From contig CAZRQL010000009.1 of NCBI GenBank assembly GCA_964602415.1, positions 1-64,000 on the forward strand: 64,000 bases of DNA, read 5' to 3'. Shown here piece after piece: positions 17,647 through 27,062 of the stretch. Source of the DNA: CAZRQL01 sp964602415 (GTDB lineage Bacteria > Bacteroidota > Bacteroidia > Cytophagales > Flammeovirgaceae). Made by a program: the position numbers and the translations under genes. How positions within the stretch are numbered: the first letter of the stretch is position 1; each line of letters starts with the position of its first letter. A model generated the notes under the pieces. That model was not told the origin of the DNA and did no database searches. It was given only the letters and a program-made list of their open reading frames with translations.

Positions 17647-18126
17647 CTATGACAAACTCTGCCTCATCTTCTCAACCTTCTCGCTCAGTTCTGCTTTAAA
17701 TGCTACGAGTTTTTGTGCCAATGGTTCATTGGTGAGGCTTAAAATTTGTGCAGCTAAAATTGCAGCGTTTGCCGCTCCGTTTAGGGCTACGGTGGCCACA
17801 GGCACACCAGTTGGCATTTGCAAAATAGACAATATCGAATCCCATCCGTCAATGGAATTGGAAGATTTGATAGGCACACCAATGACGGGCAAAGTAGTCA
17901 AAGAGGCCACCATCCCCGGCAAATGCGCAGCACCACCAGCCCCCGCAATGATAACACCAAAACCTTGATTTCGAGCTGTTTTGGCAAATTCTAACATATA
18001 TTCCGGTGTGCGATGGGCTGAAACAATATCTATTTGAAAATCAATCCCAAAATACCGAAGCTGCTCTGCTGCCTGCTCCATAACGGGCAGGTCTGAGCTA
18101 CTCCCCATGATAATAGCTACTTTCAT
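17647..18126 (-). CDS. purE: N5-carboxyaminoimidazole ribonucleotide mutase
   Basis: Class I PurE of 159 residues, the normal size. It moves the carboxyl group of N5-CAIR to give CAIR in purine synthesis. The phosphate-binding start MGSSSDLPVM (about 7-16), SAHRTPE (about 40-46) and the GAGGAAHLPGM loop are all intact. PurK, its usual partner, is not in the window. The start overlaps the stop of the upstream lipoprotein gene by 4 bases, so the two are probably translated from one mRNA. Confidence 0.96.
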   Translation of the reverse strand: MKVAIIMGSSSDLPVMEQAAEQLRYFGIDFQIDIVSAHRTPEYMLEFAKTARNQGFGVIIAGAGGAAHLPGMVASLTTLPVIGVPIKSSNSIDGWDSILSILQMPTGVPVATVALNGAANAAILAAQILSLTNEPLAQKLVAFKAELSEKVEKMRQSLS

Positions 18127-18839
18127 TGGCTTAAATAATAAAGGTCTGCAATCCTATCCTGCCATCGAGTCTGTAAAATCAGGCTGTCATTTGAAAAATA
18201 CAAAACGTTGTAAATCTGTTTCATACCCCCAAAATCGAAGATAAGGTGCTGAGCGTTCCGACTCCAAATTCCATTCAAAGAATCAAGTGCCACATCATCA
18301 CACTTAAGATGGCCTTCATAAAGAACTATGGTATTGTTTTTGAGGGCTTTAAGTGTATTATCAAGCAAACAAGGCTCATAAAGGGCTGTGATATCCTGTT
18401 TTTGATCTAAGACTTTTGAAAGCCTCCAAACTTTGCCTTTGGCTTGCGAAAACCTACCCGAAAATGAAGGCTTCAATATCGAATAGACCCGATTGTTGTA
18501 CCCAAAGCGTGCCGTAATAAGTTGAATTTCAACTTTACTCTCCCAATTATCTTGTGTCAGTTCTGTACTTTTTATATCAAGGTACACCTTTTCAAAGGGA
18601 AGTTGGCTAAATATGAAATTCCCTTGAGAGTTTGTAAAAGCGGTGGCATTGATGGGGTTGGTTTCGCTTTGCCAATCCAACATATTAGAATAAAGTGTAA
18701 TTCTTGCACCCTTGGCTGGTACTTCGTCCTTTTCTTGCAAAACAGTAACTTGTAGCAGGGCTGTCGGCGGGGGATCGGTTTGGCAAGCGAATGTTTGTAT
18801 GCAAACTGCCGCAATCCACCCCAATACAGCAAACCGCAT
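18123..18839 (-). CDS. Lipoprotein with carboxypeptidase-regulatory-like domain
   Basis: A lipoprotein of about 238 residues. Starting at the ATG at 18839 gives the signal MRFAVLGWIAAVCIQTFAC with a lipid-bearing Cys at 19. Residues about 25-105 look like a carboxypeptidase regulatory-like (transthyretin-fold) domain, with the GARITLYS, FTNSQGNFIFSQLP and VYLDIKS strands. The rest resembles a lipocalin-like region, with an ALKNNTIVLYEG and FDFGGMKQIYNVLYF pattern. Function unknown. It overlaps purE by 4 bases. The in-frame extension up to 18908 is rejected because it would bury the signal peptide. Confidence 0.75.
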   Translation of the reverse strand: MRFAVLGWIAAVCIQTFACQTDPPPTALLQVTVLQEKDEVPAKGARITLYSNMLDWQSETNPINATAFTNSQGNFIFSQLPFEKVYLDIKSTELTQDNWESKVEIQLITARFGYNNRVYSILKPSFSGRFSQAKGKVWRLSKVLDQKQDITALYEPCLLDNTLKALKNNTIVLYEGHLKCDDVALDSLNGIWSRNAQHLIFDFGGMKQIYNVLYFSNDSLILQTRWQDRIADLYYLSQ

Positions 18840-18951
18840 GAGAATTTTCTCATTGGTTTTGAACTCCGGGGGAAGCCTGTTCTCCATGATGGTAAAAGAC
18901 ATTATCAATCATAAAAATAAGCAAAAAAAATGATTCCTTTCAAAATCCTTT

Positions 18952-19959
18952 TTACATCATTTTAGCCTCCAAAATTTTAAACTCAATAATGGGAGATATT
19001 TTTTCGTATATAATATTGTAAACGGTTGAGACAAAGGGAAGTTCTACTTTAGCCAGTTTACATATCTCATTGATACATTTGACGGCATAGTACCCTTCGG
19101 CTACCATGGCCATCTCCATTTGGGCGGCTTTGACAGAGTAGCCCTTACCCAGCATATTGCCAAAGGTACGGTTTCTGCTGAACTGCGAATAGGCGGTAAC
19201 CAGCAAATCCCCCAGATAAGCCGATGAATTGACATCGCGAGGAACAGGATGGATTTTGTCTAAAAACTGTTGGATCTGTTGCATGGCATTGCTGACCAAA
19301 ACAGACTGGAAGTTATCGCCATAACTCAAGCCGTTGGCTATCCCACAAGCAATGGCAACTATGTTTTTTATTACGGCACAGTACTCAACCCCGTATATGT
19401 CATCGTTGGTAGTTGTGCTGATATAATGGCAGCGGAACAAATCAGCGAGCTGTCTTGCAAATTCTATGTTCTCAGAAGCCAAGGTGAGGTAGGAACGCTT
19501 TTCCATGGCAACCTCTTCAGCGTGGCAAGGCCCTGCAATACAGGCGATTTGGTCTTCATCTACACCAAAATGCTTTTCCAAAAACTCACTGACCAATAAA
19601 TTTTCCTGAGGAATCATTCCTTTGATGGCAGTAACAACCCTTTTGGATGACAACTCTTCAGGTGTAATTCGGTTGAGCACCCCCGCAAGAAAAGCCGCAG
19701 GAATGGCAAAAATAATCAAATCGGCATTACGCACACATTTTCGCAAATCCGTAGTAGGCTGAACGCGGTCGGTTTTGATGCGTGCAGAGCTCAAGTAGCG
19801 CGGGTTGCGCCCAAACTCTTGGACATAAAGGGCATCGTTTTCGTTTCTCAACCACCAATGAACAATGATATCTTTCTCACACAATATTTTCACCAACGCA
19901 GTCGCCCAACTGCCACCTCCTACTACCGATACATGCTGAATATCTGGATTTTGAAACAC
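18952..19959 (-). CDS. gpsA: Glycerol-3-phosphate dehydrogenase [NAD(P)+]
   Basis: Makes sn-glycerol-3-phosphate from dihydroxyacetone phosphate for phospholipid synthesis. At 335 residues it is the usual length. The Rossmann motif VVGGGSWATALV is at about 12-23, AGPCHAEEVA (about 141-150) matches the conserved GPSFAxE region with Cys-His in place of Ser-Phe, and KNIVAIACGIANGL (about 193-206) contains the catalytic Lys. The C-terminal NRTFGNMLGKG segment is also typical. It is divergent from the YceI gene, with about 200 bases between. Confidence 0.94.
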   Translation of the reverse strand: MFQNPDIQHVSVVGGGSWATALVKILCEKDIIVHWWLRNENDALYVQEFGRNPRYLSSARIKTDRVQPTTDLRKCVRNADLIIFAIPAAFLAGVLNRITPEELSSKRVVTAIKGMIPQENLLVSEFLEKHFGVDEDQIACIAGPCHAEEVAMEKRSYLTLASENIEFARQLADLFRCHYISTTTNDDIYGVEYCAVIKNIVAIACGIANGLSYGDNFQSVLVSNAMQQIQQFLDKIHPVPRDVNSSAYLGDLLVTAYSQFSRNRTFGNMLGKGYSVKAAQMEMAMVAEGYYAVKCINEICKLAKVELPFVSTVYNIIYEKISPIIEFKILEAKMM

Positions 19960-20127
19960 TTGTATAATCTTTTTGAATAAAAAAAAGAAAGCCTTTGCAC
20001 AAAGTTCGCATCTAACCCAACAAATTAGTGCGGCTTTTTTGGAATAAGTGCTAAAAAGTCATTAGACGGATTTTGATAAAAATATTCTTAAAAAAACTTA
20101 ACGCAATGAAAACTAAATTTCACGTAT

Positions 20128-20135
20128 TAACTTTG
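20128..20135 (+). promoter_or_regulatory. Putative -7 promoter element (TAACTTTG)
   Basis: Matches TAnnTTTG and lies 23 bases before the YceI-family ATG, in the divergent region with gpsA. No convincing -33 box was seen at the expected spacing; the rest of this 199-base gap is AT-rich without other recognisable structure. Confidence 0.35.
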
Positions 20136-20158
20136 AACAAATTTATCCATAAATTATC

Positions 20159-20809
20159 ATGAAATCAAAGTCTTTATTTTTTGTAATTGTTTTATCCACA
20201 ATCATTTGGTCTTGCGGAGGTGAGAAAAAAAATGATACTAAAGTAGATGCGAATCCTTCTGCTCTTGCTGATGGAACCTACAAAGTTGATTTATCTTCTT
20301 CCTCAGTTACATGGAACGCCTCCAAAGTTACCGGCAAACACAATGGTTTGATTACCTTGAAAAATGCCTCTTTCGACGTAACTGATGGCAATGTAGTAGC
20401 CGGTGTTTTTTTGTTTGACATGAACTCTATCACTGTGGCAGACATTCCCGCCGAAGACGAAAACAACGCCAAACTGGTAGGCCACTTGAAAAGCCCCGAC
20501 TTTTTTGATGTTGCTGCTTTCCCTGAAGCCAAATTTATGGTTACAGACTCCCAGAAAAACCAAGACGGCACACTCCAGATAACAGGGGACTTGGAAATAA
20601 AAGGGCACATGGAACACGGAGTAACATTCTCTTTGACTACTACATTGGAAAATGGCGTTGCCAGATTGAAAGGAAGCATCACCTTTGACCGTACCAAATT
20701 CGACATCAAATACAATTCAAAAGTGCTTGGGACCCTTCCCGACAAAATCATTTACGACGATGTAACGGTAGATTTGGATCTGGTAGCCAATACGCAGCCG
20801 GCTCAATAA
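20159..20809 (+). CDS. YceI-family lipoprotein
   Basis: Secreted lipoprotein of 216 residues with signal peptide ending IIWSCGGEKK (Cys19). Residues about 40-210 form the YceI lipocalin-like barrel, shown by VDLSSSSVTWNASKVTGKHNG near the start, the HLKSPDFFDVAAFPEAKF motif in the middle and the GSITFDRTKFDIKYNS strand near the end. YceI proteins bind isoprenoid or other long amphipathic chains in the periplasm. It stands alone, ending in a clear terminator. Confidence 0.92.
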   Translation: MKSKSLFFVIVLSTIIWSCGGEKKNDTKVDANPSALADGTYKVDLSSSSVTWNASKVTGKHNGLITLKNASFDVTDGNVVAGVFLFDMNSITVADIPAEDENNAKLVGHLKSPDFFDVAAFPEAKFMVTDSQKNQDGTLQITGDLEIKGHMEHGVTFSLTTTLENGVARLKGSITFDRTKFDIKYNSKVLGTLPDKIIYDDVTVDLDLVANTQPAQ

Positions 20810-20830
20810 ACACTTGCTTGTGCTCAAATA

Positions 20831-20864
20831 AAAAAAACCACTTTATCGCTAAGGTGGTTTTTTT
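20831..20864. terminator. Intrinsic terminator, bidirectional
   Basis: A 10-bp stem (AACCACTTTA with TAAGGTGGTT, one T:G) with a TCGC tetraloop, extended by A/T runs on both sides. It serves the YceI gene and the convergent T9SS cargo gene. Confidence 0.9.
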
Positions 20865-20881
20865 GTTATTAAGCCAAAAAC

Positions 20882-23581
20882 TTATTTCAAAACCGTTATC
20901 GTTCCTTTGTATTGAGAATTGGCAAATTGAATTAAATAATAATATATACCTGTGGGCAAATCTGAGCCATCCCACTCAAAATTCCGCTCCTGACTATAGA
21001 AAACCCTTGCCCCCCAGCGGTTGAAGACCTCTATAAACCGAAACTGGTCTTTGCAGTTGTCAATCGGCAGGTTTTCGATGCGGTAGGTTTGGTTTTGGGC
21101 ATCGCCATTGGGGGTAAAAACATTGGGAAAGGGGGTAAAAGGCGGCTGCGGTTTATCGGCAAGGTTAAGCTGCACAAAAACAGTGTCGCTTTCTTTGAGA
21201 TTGCAGGTATTGACATCACTAAGCACCAACCTGTACAGATAGCTTTTGTTGGTATTGTCTTGGCCGAGCATGCCACACTGCGTAAGCAGCCTAAAAAAAG
21301 CCCTCAGTTCAAATGCACCTTGGCCTGCGGTCGTTGGGTTGGAAGGCTGCAAATCTGCATCCAACTCATTGAGATTGAAGCCGACTGCCTGCATCTCCAA
21401 CACCAAAGAGTCCCTATCGGAATCAGTACCCAACACATCGAACTCTATCACATCGCCTATAAAAGCGTCAATAGAGTAGCTCTTGACCCCTGTTTGGTTA
21501 GCACCTAAAACTGAAAGCAAAGGGGGTACATTGGGATCGGGAACAAAAAACAAGGTAATCGTTGCCCTAATGGTATCTGAAAGAGGCTCTTTGCATTCTC
21601 CTTTTTCAGCACCAATGAACAAAACTTCGTACTCGCGGCTGAACTCACCCGATTGTATATCCAAATTTCGGCAATCTCCGCGCCAGCTAAACTCAGAACT
21701 TGCCCTGCCAATCCCTTGCGCTCTTGGGAAATTCATCCCCACTTGCGACAACTCAAAACCAACTCCTTGGGCTCTTATGGCCACCGTGTCGCCATCGAAA
21801 TCTTGAATGATACCCGTAAAATTGAGGGTATTGCCCACTTGCAAGCGTGCTTCATACCTCTGCAAACCGTTATTGAAAACAATATCACTGCCTATCAGCG
21901 ACTTAGTGGCTTTGACATTGGCGGTGGATGCCAACGAAACGTGGATGGGTACGCAAATGGTGTCAGCGTTCCTTGTGTTGCATATATTGCTGTCGGATGC
22001 AACGAATTTAAAGATAAAGGTCTGATCTCCATACAAAGAATCCAAAAAAGAACAGTCTATCAACCAGTTGAATAGTGCTCTGATGGAATCACTCCCCACA
22101 CGGGTAGGGAAGGCTATACCCAAATCCAGCAATTGCTTGTTTTGTACAAATCCACTCAGAGTAAGTTTTTTGCCTATGTCTCGGTCTTTGGCCAATACAT
22201 CAAAACTGATTAAATCGCCTGTTTGGGCAAAAACCGTATCGTAACAAAAGCTGCCCGAAGTTTTGTTGAGTGCAGGGACACTGATTGAAGGAGGAATATT
22301 TTCAGGCTTTTTTACGTTGAAAAGCAATTTCAACGTGTCGTAAAGAGGCAACGCACAACTGTTGTCGCCAATGAGGACATCCACTCTGTGGAGTCCGCCT
22401 TGTTTGGGGCAATCGTTGAAGCAAATTTCTACCGTAACGGAGTCCCTTGGCGTAACCCGCGCAGAGGCTAAACCCTTGATATAAATTTCGTTATCTTGGG
22501 GGAAGATAGGTTTCAGCCGACTGACAAATCGGTTGGTTCCGTTTATATCCTTAAGTATTACCGGAAAACAGGTATCGCTGCCTTTACCCGCATTTATTTG
22601 TATGGTATCGCCCTGAGCAAAATACACAGTTGGGTTTCGCGATACGACCATCTTGGCTGTCGGCGGGTCGTAAATACAACCGTCTATGATTGTCATTTGA
22701 AATTCTCGCTGCATCCAGCCAATTCTTTTGCCGTTCCTGTACTCCTCGCATACCACGGCAAACACAAAAGTCCCTCTCTCCGAAGGCGTAAGAGTCAAAA
22801 AGCCGTCCTTGTCAATGGCCAAATCAGGCTTGCCCCTTATCATCCGATTGACACTGTAACCCGTCCTAAAGGAAACACGCCTGTAAAATCCTCCTGTGGG
22901 AGACCCATTGCATTGGTTGGCGGGGTTGGGTAGGGGCTTGGGGTCAAATCGGTCGCTGCATCCATTGAGAGGGGCAGCCAAGTAGTAAACCAGTGAGTCC
23001 CCGTCATCGTCCGAGCCGCCAAAATCCACATAAAAAGGCTTGTCCACACAAGCAAAATCGCTCAGTGGGGGAAACAAGCGCGGAGATGAGTTGATAAAAT
23101 GCTGTCCATTCTGCCAGAGAGGAGGAATTTCCAAATAAAAAGTCTGCCCTGCTTCGCCGGGATTGGTGATATTGGCAATCGTGCCATTCCTGCAACAACG
23201 CTCATGAGCAAAATAATAGCCTCCCTGATTGGTAAAACTTGGTGGATTCAGGCTAATGGTGCGCCTGTAAAGCAACCTGCGGGTGCGTATATTGACACGA
23301 GCGGCACATTCGGGGTTGGTATAATTGACGGCGGTATTGCTGATAAGGGGCAACACGTAGTTGGAGATGCGTTGGTGGTTGGTGCGATTGAACAGAGATA
23401 CATCTACCTCCGTGTCCAAAGCCTGAGGATTGCCCAAAAGCTCATCAAAATATACTATAAGCGAAAGTTCATAGCTGCTGCCTGATATGTGCCTAAACTC
23501 TATCTCCCCCCCAACTATGTGAGTGGCATAGCAGGGCAATGAGATTAAGAACACAATGAGTAAAAAGTAAATATTTCTCAT
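20882..23581 (-). CDS. Secreted protein with gliding-motility-associated (T9SS type B) C-terminal domain
   Basis: Exported surface protein of about 899 residues. Signal peptide residues 1-19 end at CYATHIVGG. The C-terminal 85 residues form the CHU_C/gliding-motility-associated sorting domain used by the type IX secretion system: FPNVFTPNGDAQN, VFNRWGARVFYS, WDGSDLPTGIYYYLI. Between them are several beta-sandwich repeats of about 120 residues (for example IPPSISVPALNKTSG and VPPLLSVLGANQTG starts, each followed by a GD-x-I/V-x-FDV segment). Many paired cysteines suggest disulfides. The role may be adhesion or a surface scaffold. The ATG at 23581 is selected for its signal peptide. Confidence 0.9.
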   Translation of the reverse strand: MRNIYFLLIVFLISLPCYATHIVGGEIEFRHISGSSYELSLIVYFDELLGNPQALDTEVDVSLFNRTNHQRISNYVLPLISNTAVNYTNPECAARVNIRTRRLLYRRTISLNPPSFTNQGGYYFAHERCCRNGTIANITNPGEAGQTFYLEIPPLWQNGQHFINSSPRLFPPLSDFACVDKPFYVDFGGSDDDGDSLVYYLAAPLNGCSDRFDPKPLPNPANQCNGSPTGGFYRRVSFRTGYSVNRMIRGKPDLAIDKDGFLTLTPSERGTFVFAVVCEEYRNGKRIGWMQREFQMTIIDGCIYDPPTAKMVVSRNPTVYFAQGDTIQINAGKGSDTCFPVILKDINGTNRFVSRLKPIFPQDNEIYIKGLASARVTPRDSVTVEICFNDCPKQGGLHRVDVLIGDNSCALPLYDTLKLLFNVKKPENIPPSISVPALNKTSGSFCYDTVFAQTGDLISFDVLAKDRDIGKKLTLSGFVQNKQLLDLGIAFPTRVGSDSIRALFNWLIDCSFLDSLYGDQTFIFKFVASDSNICNTRNADTICVPIHVSLASTANVKATKSLIGSDIVFNNGLQRYEARLQVGNTLNFTGIIQDFDGDTVAIRAQGVGFELSQVGMNFPRAQGIGRASSEFSWRGDCRNLDIQSGEFSREYEVLFIGAEKGECKEPLSDTIRATITLFFVPDPNVPPLLSVLGANQTGVKSYSIDAFIGDVIEFDVLGTDSDRDSLVLEMQAVGFNLNELDADLQPSNPTTAGQGAFELRAFFRLLTQCGMLGQDNTNKSYLYRLVLSDVNTCNLKESDTVFVQLNLADKPQPPFTPFPNVFTPNGDAQNQTYRIENLPIDNCKDQFRFIEVFNRWGARVFYSQERNFEWDGSDLPTGIYYYLIQFANSQYKGTITVLK

Positions 23582-23710
23582 GGAGGATTGTTGATTACAT
23601 TGAATTTTGAACTTAAATACAGACACAATATAATTGCGCAAAAACGAAATTACAAAATTTTGAATCTCTTGTTCTGAATATACACCAATAGTTGACCAAA
23701 GTAAATTTCT

Positions 23711-24484
23711 TTACTCCAATTTTCTCTGTCTCAGTGCCTCGTAGCTAAGAATACCTGCACAGACAGAAACATTCATCGAATCTACCTTGCCGCGCATAGG
23801 CAAGGAGATGGGCTGAACCTCATCCCTGTACCAAAACTCACTCAGCCCCCGAGATTCGGAGCCTAAGACAACCGCTGTGGGTAGGTCAAATCGGCATTGG
23901 GTGTAATTTTTATTGGCATCAACGATGGCAGCATACACTGAAATCTTTTTCTCCAACAAAAACCGCAAACATTCTTGGGCCGAACCAACCAAGACCGGAA
24001 CCGTAAACAAACAACCCAAACTGGAACGAACCACATTGGGATTGAAAATATCCGTCTGGGGCTCGCAAACCCAAACAGCAGTAACCCCCGCCGCATCCGC
24101 AGTCCGCAAAATTGCTCCCAAATTGCCCGGTTTCTCTACGGTTTCCAGCACGAGCACCAAAGGATTTTGCCCCCAATCTACCTGCTCGGGGGGGAACTTA
24201 CGCCTTTTTACCAAGGCCAATGCCCCCGCCAAAGTCCCACGAACCGCTATTTTGTTCATCACTTCTTCACTGACCCAAACTTTATTGGAGACTTCAAACC
24301 TACCGAGCAAAAAGTCATCGTGAGAAAAAAGTGTTTCTACCTCAAAATTAGAGTTTTGAGCCAAGGCAATTTCTCTTTCTCCTTCCACTATAAACAGCCC
24401 GCTTTCTTTGCGCGCAGAGGGCTTGTCCAACTGTAAAACAAATTTGACAAGAGGGTTCTGGGTGCTGCTGATTCGCTTTTCCAT
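23711..24484 (-). CDS. TrmH/SpoU-family RNA 2'-O-methyltransferase
   Basis: SPOUT-fold RNA ribose methyltransferase of about 257 residues. The three family motifs are present: EKPGNLGAILRTADA (motif 1, with the catalytic Arg), VVLGSESRGLS (motif 2) and ISLPMRGKVDSMNVSVCAG (motif 3). The N-terminal 80 residues are the small substrate-binding domain starting MEKRISSTQNPLVKFV. Target RNA (23S rRNA or tRNA) cannot be told from sequence. The start at 24484 is at the beginning of this domain; an 80-residue upstream extension does not look coding. Divergent from the TonB-receptor gene. Confidence 0.92.
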   Translation of the reverse strand: MEKRISSTQNPLVKFVLQLDKPSARKESGLFIVEGEREIALAQNSNFEVETLFSHDDFLLGRFEVSNKVWVSEEVMNKIAVRGTLAGALALVKRRKFPPEQVDWGQNPLVLVLETVEKPGNLGAILRTADAAGVTAVWVCEPQTDIFNPNVVRSSLGCLFTVPVLVGSAQECLRFLLEKKISVYAAIVDANKNYTQCRFDLPTAVVLGSESRGLSEFWYRDEVQPISLPMRGKVDSMNVSVCAGILSYEALRQRKLE

Positions 24485-24578
24485 ATTCCAAATAAACAAA
24501 AATTCCCGCTCATCAAACAAGTAAAATTCACCAAGTAAGCATGGCTCAATGAAACTTTTGTATTGTCTTTGCAAAAAT

Positions 24579-26933
24579 ATGCTGGTTTTGAAGACATTTT
24601 TTTTGCTCTGTCTTTTTATCGCTTCCTCACAAATACTTGAAGCCCAAACTATAAGAGGAATCATTTTCAACCAAGACAAACTGCCGATTCGTCGGGCTTT
24701 GGTACGCAGTGCCACCAAAATCACCTACTCCGATAGCAGCGGTAGGTTTCTAATGGTGGTGGGGAAAGGTCAATTTCAAATCATTGTTTCACATCCTTCT
24801 TACCAAAACGATACTGTAAAGTTCACGGCAGAAGGTGATTTAGATTTGGGGATTATCGAACTCAGAGACAGAGTGTTGAAAGAAACCGAAATCCTCGCCA
24901 AAGACGAGAGCGACCGTATGCAAGCCGGGACACTGAGATTGGACGGAGAAACCATCCGCTTAGTGCCTGTGCCTTTTGGGGATTTCAACCAGCGGCTTGC
25001 CAGTATCGGTATGGGACTGGCTTCCAACAGCGAACTGTCGGGAGGCTACCGCGTGCGAGGCGGCAACTTTGATGAGAACTTAGTTTATGTCAACAATATA
25101 GCTGTTTATCGTCCTTTTTTGGTTAGAGCCGGCCAACAAGAAGGACTAAGTTTTGTCAATGCTGACATGGTGGGCGAAGTGGAATTTTCTTCCGGTGGAT
25201 GGCAACCAAAGTACGGAGACAAACTTTCTTCTGTGTTGGCGGTTGAATATAAAACGCCGCCTCGCTCGGCTGTTGCCGCCGATGTGAGTCTGTTGGGTTT
25301 GAATGCGTTTGCCTCGGGCGGCAAGGGAAGGCTACGCTCTATGATAGGAGTACGCTATAAATCAGCGCGGTACTTACTGGGCACTCTTGAGACAAAGGGA
25401 GAGTATTTGCCCAATTTTACCGATGTGCAATCTTTCACTACCTTGGATATTTCCCGAAAATCAGATAAAAGTTCTGTTTTGGAGTGGCTTAATGTCTATG
25501 CCCGCAACCGTTATTTTTTTCGTCCCAGTACCCGAACCACTAAATTTGGGACATTTGGCAATGTGCTTCAGCTTACCGTCGCTTTTGAAGGTACAGAGCG
25601 CATGGAGTACGATGTGCTGCAATCGGCCATCAAATGGAAAAAGCGTTGGAATGAGCGATTCCATTCAGAGTTGATTGGCTCTTGGATGTTTACCCGCGAG
25701 TTGGAATGGAACAATACGCTGGCTGCTTATCTACTGAGCGACATCAAAACCCCCAACCAACCCGAGTTCAACCGAACATTAGACAGCTACGGGATAGGAA
25801 CGCACTTTGATTACGCCCGCAACCGCCTAAAAGCACAAATAGGCTCACTGGAGTCAAGAAATACCTACCGCCGCCGCAATCGGGAAATTCAGTTTGGAGC
25901 AAGGCTTGATCTACAACAAATTGATGACCTGCTCAACGAAAATGGCTTTCTGGACTCTGCCGATTATGTATTGGCTTCGCAGGTGTACAGCCGGTTTGCA
26001 GAAAACAGCATCGGTTCTGTTCACTGGAGCGGTTATTTGCAACTGACGGGCGGGGATACTGTGCATCACTACACCATTGGGGTGAGAACCAACTTTTGGA
26101 ACTTTAGTGGACAGACTCTTTTTTCGCCCCGTGCCCAATACAGCTACACGCCACCCAATTGGAAGCGCGAAACGCATTTCAATCTTTCGGCAGGGCTGTA
26201 TGGCCAACATGCCTTTTTTAGAGAAATGAGGGATTTTGCAGGGCAAATCAATCGCAACATTCGCGCCCAAGAATCCGCCCACCTCGTGGCTTCGGTTGAT
26301 TATCCTTACCGCTACAAAGGCAAAAAGTTTAGGCTCATCTCAGAGTTGTATTACAAATACTTATGGAATGTAGTGCCCTATGATGTGGACAATGTCAGGC
26401 TGCGCTATTATGCACAAAACAACGCCGTTGCCTATGCCATGGGGGGAGACCTGAGGGTGAGCGGAGAGTTCATCAAAGGAACCGAATCGTGGCTGGGGCT
26501 GGGGCTGCTCTCCACGCGCGAAAAAGTAGAAGAAGACCCAAGAGGTTACGTCCGCCGACCCAGCGACCAAAGACTCACTTTTTCAATGTTTTTTCAAGAC
26601 CAAATGCCCTCAGACCCAAGTTTCAGGTTTTTTATTCGCTTTTTATATGGATCGGGGTTTCCTTTTGGGCCGCCCAACCAACCCAAACTGCGAAACATAT
26701 TTTCTGCCGGAAACACTTATTATAGAGTAGATTTGGGAATAGCCAAACTGCTATACCGCCGCCGTTCGACAGGTACTGAGGCTTTTTGGATGTATTTTGA
26801 AGTTTTGAATGCCGCCGGAGCCAACAACAATATCTCGTTCACTTGGATACGGGATTTTTCGGGTGGCTATTTTGGAGTGCCCAACTCACTGTCCCAAAGA
26901 TTTTTCAATCTCAGAATAACAATGAGGTACTGA
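24579..26933 (+). CDS. TonB-dependent receptor
   Basis: Outer-membrane receptor of about 784 residues. A signal peptide (about 1-22, ending ILEAQ) precedes a carboxypeptidase-regulatory-like domain (about 24-100), then a plug domain (about 110-220; GGYRVRGGNFDENLVYVNNI) and a barrel rich in alternating Tyr/Arg/Phe strands to the C-terminus, which ends in an aromatic (FFNLRITMRY). No SusD partner or dedicated TonB/ExbBD follows. Substrate unknown; metal-siderophore or small-glycan uptake are both possible. An in-frame ATG at 24549 would add 10 residues; 24579 gives a cleaner signal peptide. Confidence 0.88.
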   Translation: MLVLKTFFLLCLFIASSQILEAQTIRGIIFNQDKLPIRRALVRSATKITYSDSSGRFLMVVGKGQFQIIVSHPSYQNDTVKFTAEGDLDLGIIELRDRVLKETEILAKDESDRMQAGTLRLDGETIRLVPVPFGDFNQRLASIGMGLASNSELSGGYRVRGGNFDENLVYVNNIAVYRPFLVRAGQQEGLSFVNADMVGEVEFSSGGWQPKYGDKLSSVLAVEYKTPPRSAVAADVSLLGLNAFASGGKGRLRSMIGVRYKSARYLLGTLETKGEYLPNFTDVQSFTTLDISRKSDKSSVLEWLNVYARNRYFFRPSTRTTKFGTFGNVLQLTVAFEGTERMEYDVLQSAIKWKKRWNERFHSELIGSWMFTRELEWNNTLAAYLLSDIKTPNQPEFNRTLDSYGIGTHFDYARNRLKAQIGSLESRNTYRRRNREIQFGARLDLQQIDDLLNENGFLDSADYVLASQVYSRFAENSIGSVHWSGYLQLTGGDTVHHYTIGVRTNFWNFSGQTLFSPRAQYSYTPPNWKRETHFNLSAGLYGQHAFFREMRDFAGQINRNIRAQESAHLVASVDYPYRYKGKKFRLISELYYKYLWNVVPYDVDNVRLRYYAQNNAVAYAMGGDLRVSGEFIKGTESWLGLGLLSTREKVEEDPRGYVRRPSDQRLTFSMFFQDQMPSDPSFRFFIRFLYGSGFPFGPPNQPKLRNIFSAGNTYYRVDLGIAKLLYRRRSTGTEAFWMYFEVLNAAGANNNISFTWIRDFSGGYFGVPNSLSQRFFNLRITMRY

Positions 26934-27010
26934 GAAAAAGAAGCCACCTAAAACCGATTATGACTGATTTTCCTATCAAGCCGAAATTGGTTTACAGATT
27001 TTAAGTTTTT

Positions 27011-27043
27011 TTTGCAAGGCATTTTTTTGAAGTTGTACCTTTG
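27011..27043 (+). promoter_or_regulatory. Bacteroidota promoter for ndh-rnz
   Basis: TTTG (27011-27014), a 21-base spacer and TACCTTTG (27036-27043) match the full Bacteroidota -33/-7 consensus. Transcription would begin near 27050, about 13 bases before the ATG. Confidence 0.65.
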
Positions 27044-27062
27044 AATCAGAATCGCAATTTTG

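Noticed and set aside
24485..24724. N-terminal extension of the TrmH-type methyltransferase
   Set aside because: It overlaps the start of the divergent TonB-receptor gene and its signal peptide, and the family start is at 24484.
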